A stretch of DNA of 64,000 bases, taken from the NCBI RefSeq assembly GCF_004339085.1, contig NZ_SMFX01000001.1, positions 505,580 to 569,579 on the forward strand. Direction: 5' to 3'. The notes beneath the pieces were generated by a model. The model made no database searches. It saw only the letters and a list, made by a program, of their open reading frames with translations, and was not told the DNA's origin. Each line of letters begins with the position of its first letter. The first letter of the stretch is position 1. Of this stretch, positions 9,243 to 16,523 are shown in pieces. A program made the translations under genes and the position numbers. Source of the stretch: Thiogranum longum. Lineage in GTDB: Bacteria > Pseudomonadota > Gammaproteobacteria > DSM-19610.

Positions 9243-10601
9243 GTGGCAGGCGCTGGTGCAGCAGGTCTGACCGGGGGTCTCGGTGATATCGGCAAACTGA
9301 AGGAGCTGCGGCAGCGCATCTTCTTTGTGTTGGGCGCGATCCTGGTTTTCCGCATCGGGTCATTTATCCCGCTGCCGGGTATTGACCCGGTTGTATTGGA
9401 AATTCTGGCCGAGCAGCAAAAAGGCACGATCCTGGACATGTTTAACATGTTCTCGGGTGGCGCACTGAAGCGGTTGTCACTGTTTGCGCTGGGTATCATG
9501 CCGTATATTTCGGCGTCGATTATCATGCAGCTGCTGTCGTATACCGTGCCGACGCTGGAGCAGTTGAAGAAAGAAGGCGAGGCTGGTCGTCACAAGATTA
9601 CGCAATACACGCGCTACGGTACCGTTGTACTGGCTACATTCCAGGCTATCGGTATTTCGACCGCGCTGCAGGGGCAGATGGTTGGCGGGCAGCCACTGGT
9701 CATTTTGCAGGGATTGCCGTTTGTTATTTCATCAGTGGCCTGCCTGGTGACAGGAACACTGTTCCTGATGTGGCTGGGTGAGCAGGTAACAGAACGGGGT
9801 ATCGGTAACGGCATCTCGATCATCATTTTCTCGGGTATTGTTGCCGGTTTGCCAGCGGCGATCGGCGGCTCACTGGAGCTGGTGCGGACCGGTGAGATGA
9901 ACACGCTGAGCATTCTGTTCCTGTTTGCACTGGCGGTTGCAGTGACGGCGTTCGTGGTGTTTGTCGAACGCGGTCAGCGACGTATTACGGTGAATTACGC
10001 AAAACGGCAGCAGGGCCGCAAGATGTACGCGGCGCAGAGCACGCATCTGCCGTTGAAGCTGAACATGGCGGGCGTCATCCCGCCGATTTTCGCGTCGAGC
10101 ATCATCCTGTTCCCGGCAACAGCGGGTCAGTGGTTCGGCAGCAATGAAGGATTTGGCTGGCTGAAGGATATTTCCTCGGCGCTATCGCCGGGACAGCCCC
10201 TGTATATATTGTTTTATGCAGCGGCGATTATTTTCTTCTGCTTTTTTTACACGGCGATCGTCTTCAATTCGAAGGAAACCGCTGACAACCTGAAAAAGTC
10301 GGGTGCATTTATCCCGGGTATTCGTCCGGGTGAACAGACGGCGAGGTACATCGATGGCGTGATGACGCGCCTGACGTTGGCAGGCGCAATCTACATTACC
10401 GCGGTCTGTCTGTTGCCGGAGTTTTTGATTTTGTACTGGAACGTGCCTTTCTACTTTGGTGGTACGTCCCTTTTGATTATCGTGGTCGTAGTTATGGACT
10501 TTATGGCCCAGGTTCAGTCTCACATGGTGTCTCACCAGTATGAGAGTCTGATGAAAAAAGCTAACCTCAAGGGCCAGGGTCGCTCCGGGCTATTGCGTTA
10601 G
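9243..10601 (+). CDS. secY: Sec translocon channel subunit SecY
   Basis: The 452-residue polytopic protein is SecY, the channel for Sec-dependent export and membrane insertion. It shows about ten hydrophobic helices, the early [20 protein letters not shown] helix 1, the plug-region [20 protein letters not shown], and the cytoplasmic loop [13 protein letters not shown] that contacts SecA and ribosomes. It starts with GTG at 9243, five bases after rplO; no ATG is suitably placed upstream. secA itself is far away at 43,158. Linkage with ribosomal genes is universal in bacteria. Confidence 0.98.
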   Translation: MAGAGAAGLTGGLGDIGKLKELRQRIFFVLGAILVFRIGSFIPLPGIDPVVLEILAEQQKGTILDMFNMFSGGALKRLSLFALGIMPYISASIIMQLLSYTVPTLEQLKKEGEAGRHKITQYTRYGTVVLATFQAIGISTALQGQMVGGQPLVILQGLPFVISSVACLVTGTLFLMWLGEQVTERGIGNGISIIIFSGIVAGLPAAIGGSLELVRTGEMNTLSILFLFALAVAVTAFVVFVERGQRRITVNYAKRQQGRKMYAAQSTHLPLKLNMAGVIPPIFASSIILFPATAGQWFGSNEGFGWLKDISSALSPGQPLYILFYAAAIIFFCFFYTAIVFNSKETADNLKKSGAFIPGIRPGEQTARYIDGVMTRLTLAGAIYITAVCLLPEFLILYWNVPFYFGGTSLLIIVVVVMDFMAQVQSHMVSHQYESLMKKANLKGQGRSGLLR

Positions 10602-10622
10602 CGCTGATTTAACAGGTGAAAC

Positions 10623-10736
10623 ATGAAAGTACGTGCATCAGTAAAGCGCATTTGCCGCAACTGTAAAATTGTCCGTCGCAAGGGCGTGGTCCGGGTTATC
10701 TGCAAGGATGGCCGCCACAAGCAGCGTCAGGGTTAA
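10623..10736 (+). CDS. rpmJ: 50S ribosomal protein L36 (zinc-binding form)
   Basis: A short gene of 37 codons with an AACAGGTGAAAC Shine-Dalgarno region encodes L36 (bL36), starting [20 protein letters not shown]. Zinc ligands are visible as C11, C14, C27 and H33, so this is the zinc-binding form. It lies 21 bases after secY, as in E. coli, where it ends the spc operon. A good sigma-70 promoter for the alpha operon stands between it and rpsM. Confidence 0.96.
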   Translation: MKVRASVKRICRNCKIVRRKGVVRVICKDGRHKQRQG

Positions 10737-10773
10737 TACAGGCGTCAAACGTTACTAATTGTTTGGTTTTGGA

Positions 10774-10802
10774 TTGAAATAAGGGGCAAAATCCGGTATT
10801 CT
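10774..10802 (+). promoter_or_regulatory. Alpha-operon promoter (sigma-70)
   Basis: TTGAAA (10774-10779) and TATTCT (10797-10802) are separated by exactly 17 bases, a good sigma-70 match. Transcription would start near 10809, giving a 5' leader of about 45 bases to rpsM. The site lies in the only sizeable gap within the ribosomal cluster after secY-rpmJ, so it probably drives rpsM-rpsK-rpsD-rpoA-rplQ. Confidence 0.65.
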
Positions 10803-10854
10803 TGCGCGTTTCGCGACACGCAGACCGCTTTGTCCCGTTGAGGAGATCAGATTC

Positions 10855-11211
10855 ATGGCTCGTATAGCCGGGATTAATGTACCGCCGCAGAAACACGCAG
10901 TGATTGCGCTGACATCCATTTATGGAATCGGCCGCACGACGGCGAAGAAAATTTGTGAAGCGACGGGTGTCGGCACGGACACGAAGATCAAGGATCTTTC
11001 CGAGCCAGAGATCGAGAACATTCGTAGCGAAGTGGCCAAGTACACGGTGGAAGGTGATCTACGCCGTACCGTGTCCATGAACATCAAACGACTGATGGAT
11101 CTGGGTTGCTACCGTGGCATGCGTCACCGTCGTGGCCTGCCCATGCGCGGACAGCGCACGCGCACCAACGCACGCACCCGCAAGGGCCCGCGTCGTCCGA
11201 TTCGTCGATAA
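10855..11211 (+). CDS. rpsM: 30S ribosomal protein S13
   Basis: The 118-residue protein has the E. coli length of S13 (uS13), starts [20 protein letters not shown] and carries the basic C-terminal tail ([18 protein letters not shown]) that touches P-site tRNA. It forms bridges B1a and B1b to the 50S. Its ATG follows GAGGAGAT and it heads the alpha operon. Confidence 0.98.
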   Translation: MARIAGINVPPQKHAVIALTSIYGIGRTTAKKICEATGVGTDTKIKDLSEPEIENIRSEVAKYTVEGDLRRTVSMNIKRLMDLGCYRGMRHRRGLPMRGQRTRTNARTRKGPRRPIRR

Positions 11212-11235
11212 GTATTCGTAACAGGTAGATAGAAC

Positions 11236-11625
11236 ATGGCAAAAGCACCGACTCGTACGCGGAAAAAGGTCAAAAAGAATGTGGTTGATGGTATCGCCCA
11301 CATTCACGCGTCGTTCAACAACACGATCGTGACCATTACCGATCGCCAGGGTAATGCGCTGGCGTGGGCCACTTCAGGTGGTTCCGGCTTCCGCGGCTCT
11401 CGCAAGAGCACACCGTTTGCTGCACAGGTTGCTGCTGATCGTGTGGGTGAAGTGGTCAAGGAATTCGGTCTCAAGAATCTCGAGGTCGAGGTGAAGGGTC
11501 CGGGACCTGGTCGTGAGTCTGCCGTGCGTGCCCTGAACAATGCCGGATTCAAAATTACCAACATTACCGATGTGACCCCGATTCCGCACAACGGTTGTCG
11601 TCCGCCCAAAAAGCGACGCGTGTAA
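11236..11625 (+). CDS. rpsK: 30S ribosomal protein S11
   Basis: The 129-residue protein is S11 (uS11), with [20 protein letters not shown], the [17 protein letters not shown] segment and the C-terminal [19 protein letters not shown]11 lies in the 30S platform near the mRNA exit. It is the second gene of the alpha operon, 24 bases after rpsM. Confidence 0.98.
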   Translation: MAKAPTRTRKKVKKNVVDGIAHIHASFNNTIVTITDRQGNALAWATSGGSGFRGSRKSTPFAAQVAADRVGEVVKEFGLKNLEVEVKGPGPGRESAVRALNNAGFKITNITDVTPIPHNGCRPPKKRRV

Positions 11626-11640
11626 GGCGGAGGAGAGCAA

Positions 11641-12267
11641 ATGGCCAAGTACACAGGACCAAAATGTCGCCAGTGCCGTCGTGAAGGCACCAAGTTATTT
11701 TTGAAAGGCGAGAAATGTTACACCGCGAAATGTGCGATCGAGAATCGTCCATTCCCGCCAGGTCAGCATGGGCAGCGTCGTACGCGCCTGTCTGACTACG
11801 CGACCCAGTTGCGCGAAAAACAGAAAATGCGTCGTATCTATGGTGTGCTGGAACGCCAGTTCCGCAACTATTACAAGGCTGCTGCCGGCAAGAAAGGCTC
11901 CACAGGTGAAAATCTGCTGCAGCTGCTGGAAGGTCGTCTGGACAATGTGGTCTACCGCATGGGCTTCGCGGCTTCCCGTACCGAAGCGCGCCAGTTGGTA
12001 CGTCACAATGCTATTACCGTGAACGGTCGACGGGTAACCATCCCGTCCTACCAGGTCAGGCCGAATGATAATCTGGCGATTGCGGAAAAATCACGTAAGC
12101 AGTTGCGCGTGCAGTCTGCACTTGAAGTTGCCGAGCAGCGCGGCTTTGTAGACTGGATTGACGTGGATGCGAAAAAGATGGAGGGCGTGTTCAAGGCGCT
12201 TCCAGAGCGTTCCGATCTGCCAGCCGAAATCAATGAACATCTTGTTGTCGAGTTGTACTCCAAGTAA
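11641..12267 (+). CDS. rpsD: 30S ribosomal protein S4
   Basis: The 208-residue protein is S4 (uS4). The N-terminal part has CRQCRREG then the [20 protein letters not shown] stretch, followed by an S4 RNA-binding domain (about residues 95-160: [20 protein letters not shown]). S4 starts 30S assembly and in E. coli represses the alpha operon through a pseudoknot in the rpsM leader. The leader here, about 45 bases, is shorter than that of E. coli, so the same control is uncertain. Confidence 0.98.
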   Translation: MAKYTGPKCRQCRREGTKLFLKGEKCYTAKCAIENRPFPPGQHGQRRTRLSDYATQLREKQKMRRIYGVLERQFRNYYKAAAGKKGSTGENLLQLLEGRLDNVVYRMGFAASRTEARQLVRHNAITVNGRRVTIPSYQVRPNDNLAIAEKSRKQLRVQSALEVAEQRGFVDWIDVDAKKMEGVFKALPERSDLPAEINEHLVVELYSK

Positions 12268-12291
12268 AGCAACAGCTTAAGAGGGCTATTC

Positions 12292-13305
12292 ATGCAGGGC
12301 AAGGTTACCGAGTTCCTGAAGCCACGTATTGTAGACGTGCAATCTGTAAACGAGCGTACTGCGCGAGTCGTGCTGGAGCCGCTTGAGCGCGGTTTTGGTC
12401 ACACACTGGGCAATGCCCTGCGTCGTATCCTGCTGTCGTCCATGCCGGGTTGTGCTGTTACCAGCGTCGAGATAGACGGTGTGCTTCATTCCTATTCCTC
12501 GATCGAGGGTGTGCAGGAAGACGTGATGGAAATCATGCTCAACCTGAAGGGTGTTGCATTGAAGATGCATAATCGCGACAAGGCCGCGCTGAGACTGAGC
12601 AAGAAGGGTCCGGGCGCTGTTACTGTGGGCGATATCACCCTTGATCACGATGTTGAAGTGGTGAACCCCGACTATGTCATCGCCAACCTGACCAAGGAAG
12701 GCGAGCTGAACATGACGCTGAACGTGGAAATGGGCCGTGGCTATGTACCCGCCAAGGCACGCGCCGACCAGGATGAAGAAGAAAGCACCAATGTTGGCGC
12801 ACTTCGTCTGGATGCCAGCTTCACGCCGGTATACCGGGTTTCCTACACGGTGGATTCAGCGCGTGTTGAACAACGCACCGATCTGGACAAGCTGATTATC
12901 GATATCGAGACCAACGGAACCATTGATCCTGAAGAATCCATACGTCGCGCAGCAACAATTTTGCAGGATCAATTGTCCGTGTTCGTCGATCTGCAAGGTA
13001 AGGAAGAAGTTACCCAGGAAGCGCCTGAAGCGGACGTTGATCCGATTCTGCTGCGCCCGGTTGATGACCTTGAACTCACGGTCCGTTCGGCCAATTGCCT
13101 GAAAGCAGAAAGCATTTACTTCATTGGTGACCTGATTCAGCGCACCGAAGTCGAGCTGCTCAAGACCCCGAACCTTGGCAAGAAGTCACTCACTGAAATC
13201 AAGGATGTCCTGGCATCACGTGGACTGTCACTGGGCATGCGCCTGGAGAACTGGCCACCGGCAGGACTCAAGGAAAGCGAGAAACAGCCCGTTTCTGCCC
13301 TGTAA
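12292..13305 (+). CDS. rpoA: RNA polymerase alpha subunit
   Basis: The 337-residue protein is RpoA. The N-terminal dimerisation and assembly domain (about 1-235) includes [21 protein letters not shown] linker of about 15 residues leads to the C-terminal domain (about 255-325), which contains [18 protein letters not shown]; the arginine there corresponds to R265 of E. coli, which binds UP elements and activators. It lies between rpsD and rplQ in the alpha operon. Confidence 0.99.
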   Translation: MQGKVTEFLKPRIVDVQSVNERTARVVLEPLERGFGHTLGNALRRILLSSMPGCAVTSVEIDGVLHSYSSIEGVQEDVMEIMLNLKGVALKMHNRDKAALRLSKKGPGAVTVGDITLDHDVEVVNPDYVIANLTKEGELNMTLNVEMGRGYVPAKARADQDEEESTNVGALRLDASFTPVYRVSYTVDSARVEQRTDLDKLIIDIETNGTIDPEESIRRAATILQDQLSVFVDLQGKEEVTQEAPEADVDPILLRPVDDLELTVRSANCLKAESIYFIGDLIQRTEVELLKTPNLGKKSLTEIKDVLASRGLSLGMRLENWPPAGLKESEKQPVSAL

Positions 13306-13329
13306 GACTTTTAGAGTAGGTATAGAACA

Positions 13330-13725
13330 ATGCGTCACCGTCAAAGTGGACGAAAACTGAATCGTAACAGCAGTCACCGCAAGGCCATGTTCAGTAATAT
13401 GGCAGCGTCACTGCTGAATCACGAAGTCATCAAGACAACCCTTCCGAAAGCCAAGGAGCTGCGTCGTGTCGCAGAGCCTTTGATCACCATGGCCAAGACT
13501 GACAGCGTGCACAAGCGTCGCCTGGCATTCTCCCGCTTGCGTGATCGTGACGTCGTGACCAAGCTGTTTAATGAACTCGGCCCGCGTTACAAGGATCGTC
13601 CTGGTGGTTACCTGCGTATCCTGAAAATGGGTTACCGGACCGGCGACAAGGCCCCTATGGCGCTGGTGGAGCTGGTCGACCGTCCGGAAACCGATGGTGA
13701 AGCGTTCGAGGCTGTCGACGAATAG
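13330..13725 (+). CDS. rplQ: 50S ribosomal protein L17
   Basis: The 131-residue protein is L17 (bL17), with [20 protein letters not shown] at its start and [20 protein letters not shown] later. L17 lies next to the tunnel exit. It is the last gene of the alpha operon, 24 bases after rpoA, and is followed within 25 bases by a strong intrinsic terminator. Confidence 0.98.
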   Translation: MRHRQSGRKLNRNSSHRKAMFSNMAASLLNHEVIKTTLPKAKELRRVAEPLITMAKTDSVHKRRLAFSRLRDRDVVTKLFNELGPRYKDRPGGYLRILKMGYRTGDKAPMALVELVDRPETDGEAFEAVDE

Positions 13726-13747
13726 ACTCTGTTACTGCCGTATCCTG

Positions 13748-13773
13748 AAAGCCGGGCAACGCCCGGCTTTTTT
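13748..13773 (+). terminator. Intrinsic terminator of the alpha operon
   Basis: A perfect stem GCCGGGC (13751-13757) / GCCCGGC (13761-13767) with loop AAC is preceded by AAA and followed by six T. It stands about 25 bases after the rplQ stop and closes the ribosomal cluster. Confidence 0.93.
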
Positions 13774-13803
13774 GTGCCTGAATGAGTCTACACCGTAACG
13801 CAT

Positions 13804-13871
13804 CGTCATTCCGGCGGAAGCCGGAATCCATCGTCCCGGCGCACTGGATGCCGGTTTGCACCGGCATGACG
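13804..13871. repeat. REP/MITE-like inverted repeat (CGTCATTCCGGC type)
   Basis: This 68-base element has imperfect inverted ends: CGTCATTCCGGC...GCCGGAATCCA on the left and TGGATGCCGG...CCGGCATGACG on the right. Such CGTCATTCCGGC repeats are dispersed in many beta- and gammaproteobacterial genomes. It lies between the rplQ terminator and the next gene. It holds no ORF of its own. Confidence 0.7.
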
Positions 13872-13916
13872 ACATTGGCTATTGAAGTGGCAGCGGGTGG
13901 GTCATAGCATGTCACC

Positions 13917-14648
13917 ATGATCGCAATCATGACCGACTTCGGTGTTTCCGGGCCATACATTGGCCAGATGCGGGCTGTTATTCACGCGCAAGCGCCTGGC
14001 GTGGATGTGGTTGATCTGTTTCCCGATCTCCCGGCCTGTAACGTGAAGGCCGCCGCCTACCTGCTACCGGCCTACACGCAGTATCTTCCCGAGGGGACGG
14101 TGTGTCTGTGTGTGGTTGATCCTGGTGTGGGGACTCATCGCAGGGCACTTGCCTTGCAGATTGACAGGCGTTGGTTTGTCGGGCCGGACAACGGGCTCTT
14201 TAGTGTGCTGCTCAATCGTGGAGAGGAAATAACAACAAAGGAAATCCATTGGCGCCCCGATCAGTTATCTGACAGTTTTCATGGGCGTGATCTGTTTGCA
14301 CCGGTCGCTGCAAGACTGGCGAAGGGGGTTGATGATGGAATTGAAACGATCGAGGCCGGAGCGCTGGTTATGCCGGACTGGCCCGATGAGTTGTCTGAAG
14401 TGATATATCTCGACAGTTTCAGCAATGCCATTACCGGGCTGACGGCGACAGATTTGCCGGAGACGACCGTGCTCGAGGTTGCCGGTTATCAATGTCAGTA
14501 CACCCGAACCTTTGCCGAGGCCGGGCCTGGCCGGCTTTTCTGGTATAGAAATTCAAATGGGCTGGTGGAAATTGCCATGAACCAGGCAGGCGCTTCGGAA
14601 AAGACGGGGATTCGCGTTGGCGATACCATCAGAATCGTATCGAACTGA
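13917..14648 (+). CDS. SAM hydroxide adenosyltransferase family protein (DUF62)
   Basis: The 243-residue protein matches the fluorinase/chlorinase-related family whose common bacterial members hydrolyse S-adenosylmethionine to adenosine and methionine. Visible family marks are the N-terminal TDFGVSGPYIGQMRAVI, the VDPGVGTHRRALAL loop, FVGPDNGLFS and the FHGRDLFAPVAARLA segment; the last third forms the C-terminal domain. The protein is a little shorter than typical members (250-280 residues). A second in-frame ATG at 13929 would trim four residues. The physiological role of this family is poorly settled. The gene stands alone between a repeat and an unknown membrane-protein gene. Confidence 0.88.
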   Translation: MIAIMTDFGVSGPYIGQMRAVIHAQAPGVDVVDLFPDLPACNVKAAAYLLPAYTQYLPEGTVCLCVVDPGVGTHRRALALQIDRRWFVGPDNGLFSVLLNRGEEITTKEIHWRPDQLSDSFHGRDLFAPVAARLAKGVDDGIETIEAGALVMPDWPDELSEVIYLDSFSNAITGLTATDLPETTVLEVAGYQCQYTRTFAEAGPGRLFWYRNSNGLVEIAMNQAGASEKTGIRVGDTIRIVSN

Positions 14649-14666
14649 CATGATGCAGGAGGGCGT

Positions 14667-15254
14667 GTGAAAAAGCTTGGAGATAACCTGTTGCTTTTAT
14701 TTCTGACCGCAGTCGTTGTGGTAGGCGGTTATGCGTACCTGCGTTATGCCTACAGGGTAACTGACAGCACACCTTTCACCCAGGAGATCGTACTTATCAT
14801 CCTGGGGACAGTTGCAACCATTCTTATTACTGCAGCGCTCCTCAATAAACAGTCTGCGGTGGAAATTGATAAAGAGCAGAGTGTTAAATTTATCGATTTG
14901 AAGACGCGGACCTACGAAGAACTGATTAATCAGATAGAACAGATAGTGTTGTCAAAGGAAGTCACTGACAGGGACCTGGTGCGCTTGCAGTTTACGACAC
15001 ATCGGCTGGCAATATTTGCAGCCCCGGCAGTGCTCGAGGAGTACCAGGAGTTTTTGCGTGTGTTCAATCGCGCTGCAGTGGACGGTGCGGTTTCCGCAAT
15101 TGAATCAGACCAGTTGACTGACTCGTTGGCCAGATTGACGGTTGAGATTCGGGCAGATCTGATTGGCGAACTGGATCGTGAAAGTGATATTGGGCTTCAG
15201 AAAATCGCAGAACAGATTGTAGAAAACGCCAGTGAGACAACGGGTCGTGGCTGA
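14667..15254 (+). CDS. Unknown membrane protein with two N-terminal helices
   Basis: I do not recognise this 195-residue protein. Two hydrophobic segments (about residues 7-24 and 39-60) form a hairpin at the N-terminus; the remaining 130 residues are acidic, rich in helix formers and probably cytoplasmic, with a predicted coiled-coil flavour (YEELINQIEQIVLSKEV). It starts with GTG at 14667 after GCAGGAGGGC, a strong Shine-Dalgarno, 18 bases after the SAM hydrolase-type gene, so the two are likely cotranscribed. No catalytic motif or cysteine cluster is visible. The gene after it points the other way. Confidence 0.75.
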   Translation: MKKLGDNLLLLFLTAVVVVGGYAYLRYAYRVTDSTPFTQEIVLIILGTVATILITAALLNKQSAVEIDKEQSVKFIDLKTRTYEELINQIEQIVLSKEVTDRDLVRLQFTTHRLAIFAAPAVLEEYQEFLRVFNRAAVDGAVSAIESDQLTDSLARLTVEIRADLIGELDRESDIGLQKIAEQIVENASETTGRG

Positions 15255-15269
15255 CCGGCGTGACAGGTG

Positions 15270-15806
15270 TTATTTGCTACCGGCTTCATCGATTAACTGC
15301 TGAATCAGCGCGCGAACGTCAGGGTGATTGAAATTGCGCCCCCCCACGGCGCGGTAGACAACACGCCCCTGCTTGTCGATCAACAGGGTGGTAGGCAGAC
15401 CTTTTACGCCGTAACTGTCCGAAACACTGCTGTCGCGGTCAAACAGGATGGGGAAGGTCGGGTATACATCCAGTTGTCCCATATAGGAAAAAACGTGGTC
15501 CGGGGATTCCCACTGGTTGATCGCCAGCACAATAAAATCTTTATCGCGCAGTGACTGGTACACAGCCTCCATGGACGGAATTTCTTCCCGGCAAGGCGGG
15601 CACCAGGTTGCCCAGAAGTTGATCATGATGACTTTGCCACGCAGTGATGACAGCGTGTATTTCTCGCCATCCATGTCTTCCAGGGTGAAGTCCGGGGCAG
15701 GAACGGGTGTGGGCAATCGTGACAGTGTATGTCCCAGCGCCGCATAGGATGTCGAAGACGCAAAACAGGTCAGTACCAGGGCGGCGGCGGTAAGGAAATT
15801 ACGCAT
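15270..15806 (-). CDS. TlpA-like periplasmic thioredoxin
   Basis: The 178-residue protein has a signal peptide (residues 1 to about 22, MRNFLTAAALVLTCFASSTS) and an AhpC/TSA-Redoxin type thioredoxin fold of the TlpA/ResA class. The active site is WCPPC (C69, C72), and the cis-proline loop reads GVKGLPTTLLID. Such proteins reduce or supply disulfides in the periplasm, often for cytochrome c or copper-site maturation. The start at 15806 is chosen because it begins the signal peptide and overlaps the stop of the upstream gene by eight bases. A longer in-frame reading to 16016 has no signal peptide and is rejected. Confidence 0.9.
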   Translation of the reverse strand: MRNFLTAAALVLTCFASSTSYAALGHTLSRLPTPVPAPDFTLEDMDGEKYTLSSLRGKVIMINFWATWCPPCREEIPSMEAVYQSLRDKDFIVLAINQWESPDHVFSYMGQLDVYPTFPILFDRDSSVSDSYGVKGLPTTLLIDKQGRVVYRAVGGRNFNHPDVRALIQQLIDEAGSK

Positions 15807-16356
15807 CGGGTGTTTTCGCCGGTGCGCAGTGAACAGCTTCGATTTTTTCTTCATGGGTTTTATCTCCCTGCGTCCAGGAATAGTACAGGTCAAAAACGCT
15901 ACCTGCCGGTAGTGGTACGGTCGTGAATCCCTGTCCCCAGTCGCCGGGTTGATAGGTCTGCTCCTCGTGCAGGAGTACCCAGCGGAATGCGAGACTGCGG
16001 TCTTTCCACTCTTCAAGCCACTGTGTCTTGGTTTTCAGGTGGTGCGTTTTGCCGTCGGGTGTAACGTAGCGCCAGTCGGACAGGTTGTAATGTAATGGCT
16101 GATGGCCGGTGTTCTTCAGAATGGTGCCGAAGGTGCAGTAGTCTCGCGTGGTATCGACAATATCTTCCGGCAATCCACGTGCACTGAACACGGCAGCGAC
16201 ATAATCGGGTGACAGGGGCAACAGTCGCAGGCTGAATCCAGGGTGTTCCACCTGGATGCGCTCTATGCCGGATTGCGGGTTGAATTCACGCTGCACTTCG
16301 GCCGCGTTTACAAGTAACGGCCAGAGCAGGCAGATTATGATTGGGCTGTAGCGCAT
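15799..16356 (-). CDS. Unknown exported protein with two cysteines
   Basis: I do not recognise this 185-residue protein. It has a signal peptide (MRYSPIIICLLWPLLVNAAE) and a mature part with only two cysteines, C74 (DYCTF) and C177 (VHCAP), plus many aromatic residues (W95, W113, W117, W126, W140, W161) suggestive of a beta-rich fold. Its stop overlaps the start of the TlpA-like gene by eight bases, so the two are translated together. A reasonable inference is that the two cysteines form a disulfide handled by that thioredoxin. An upstream in-frame ATG at 16416 lies near a repeat and gives no signal peptide at the terminus. Confidence 0.8.
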   Translation of the reverse strand: MRYSPIIICLLWPLLVNAAEVQREFNPQSGIERIQVEHPGFSLRLLPLSPDYVAAVFSARGLPEDIVDTTRDYCTFGTILKNTGHQPLHYNLSDWRYVTPDGKTHHLKTKTQWLEEWKDRSLAFRWVLLHEEQTYQPGDWGQGFTTVPLPAGSVFDLYYSWTQGDKTHEEKIEAVHCAPAKTPDA

Positions 16357-16391
16357 GTTTCCTCGCGGGGAGCATGAAATTACCGGCGCAC

Positions 16392-16473
16392 TGTCATTGC
16401 GAGCCAGGCACGGCAATCTCTCCGGGCTTCATTGCGGATACCTTACCCTTCAGTTCAAGGCATCGCAATGACA
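16392..16473. repeat. CGTCATTGCGAG-type MITE, composite copy
   Basis: The 82-base element has perfect nine-base inverted ends TGTCATTGC / GCAATGACA and the CGGCAATCT core typical of the CGTCATTGCGAG repeat family. Its right half (16423-16463) is, on the opposite strand, a 41-base module found again at 62766-62806 with three differences. It lies between the 3' end of uvrA and the next minus-strand gene. Confidence 0.75.
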
Positions 16474-16523
16474 AGGGCGCTTTGATGAAGCAGGATTTTT
16501 TTCTCAGACGGTACCCGCATCGG

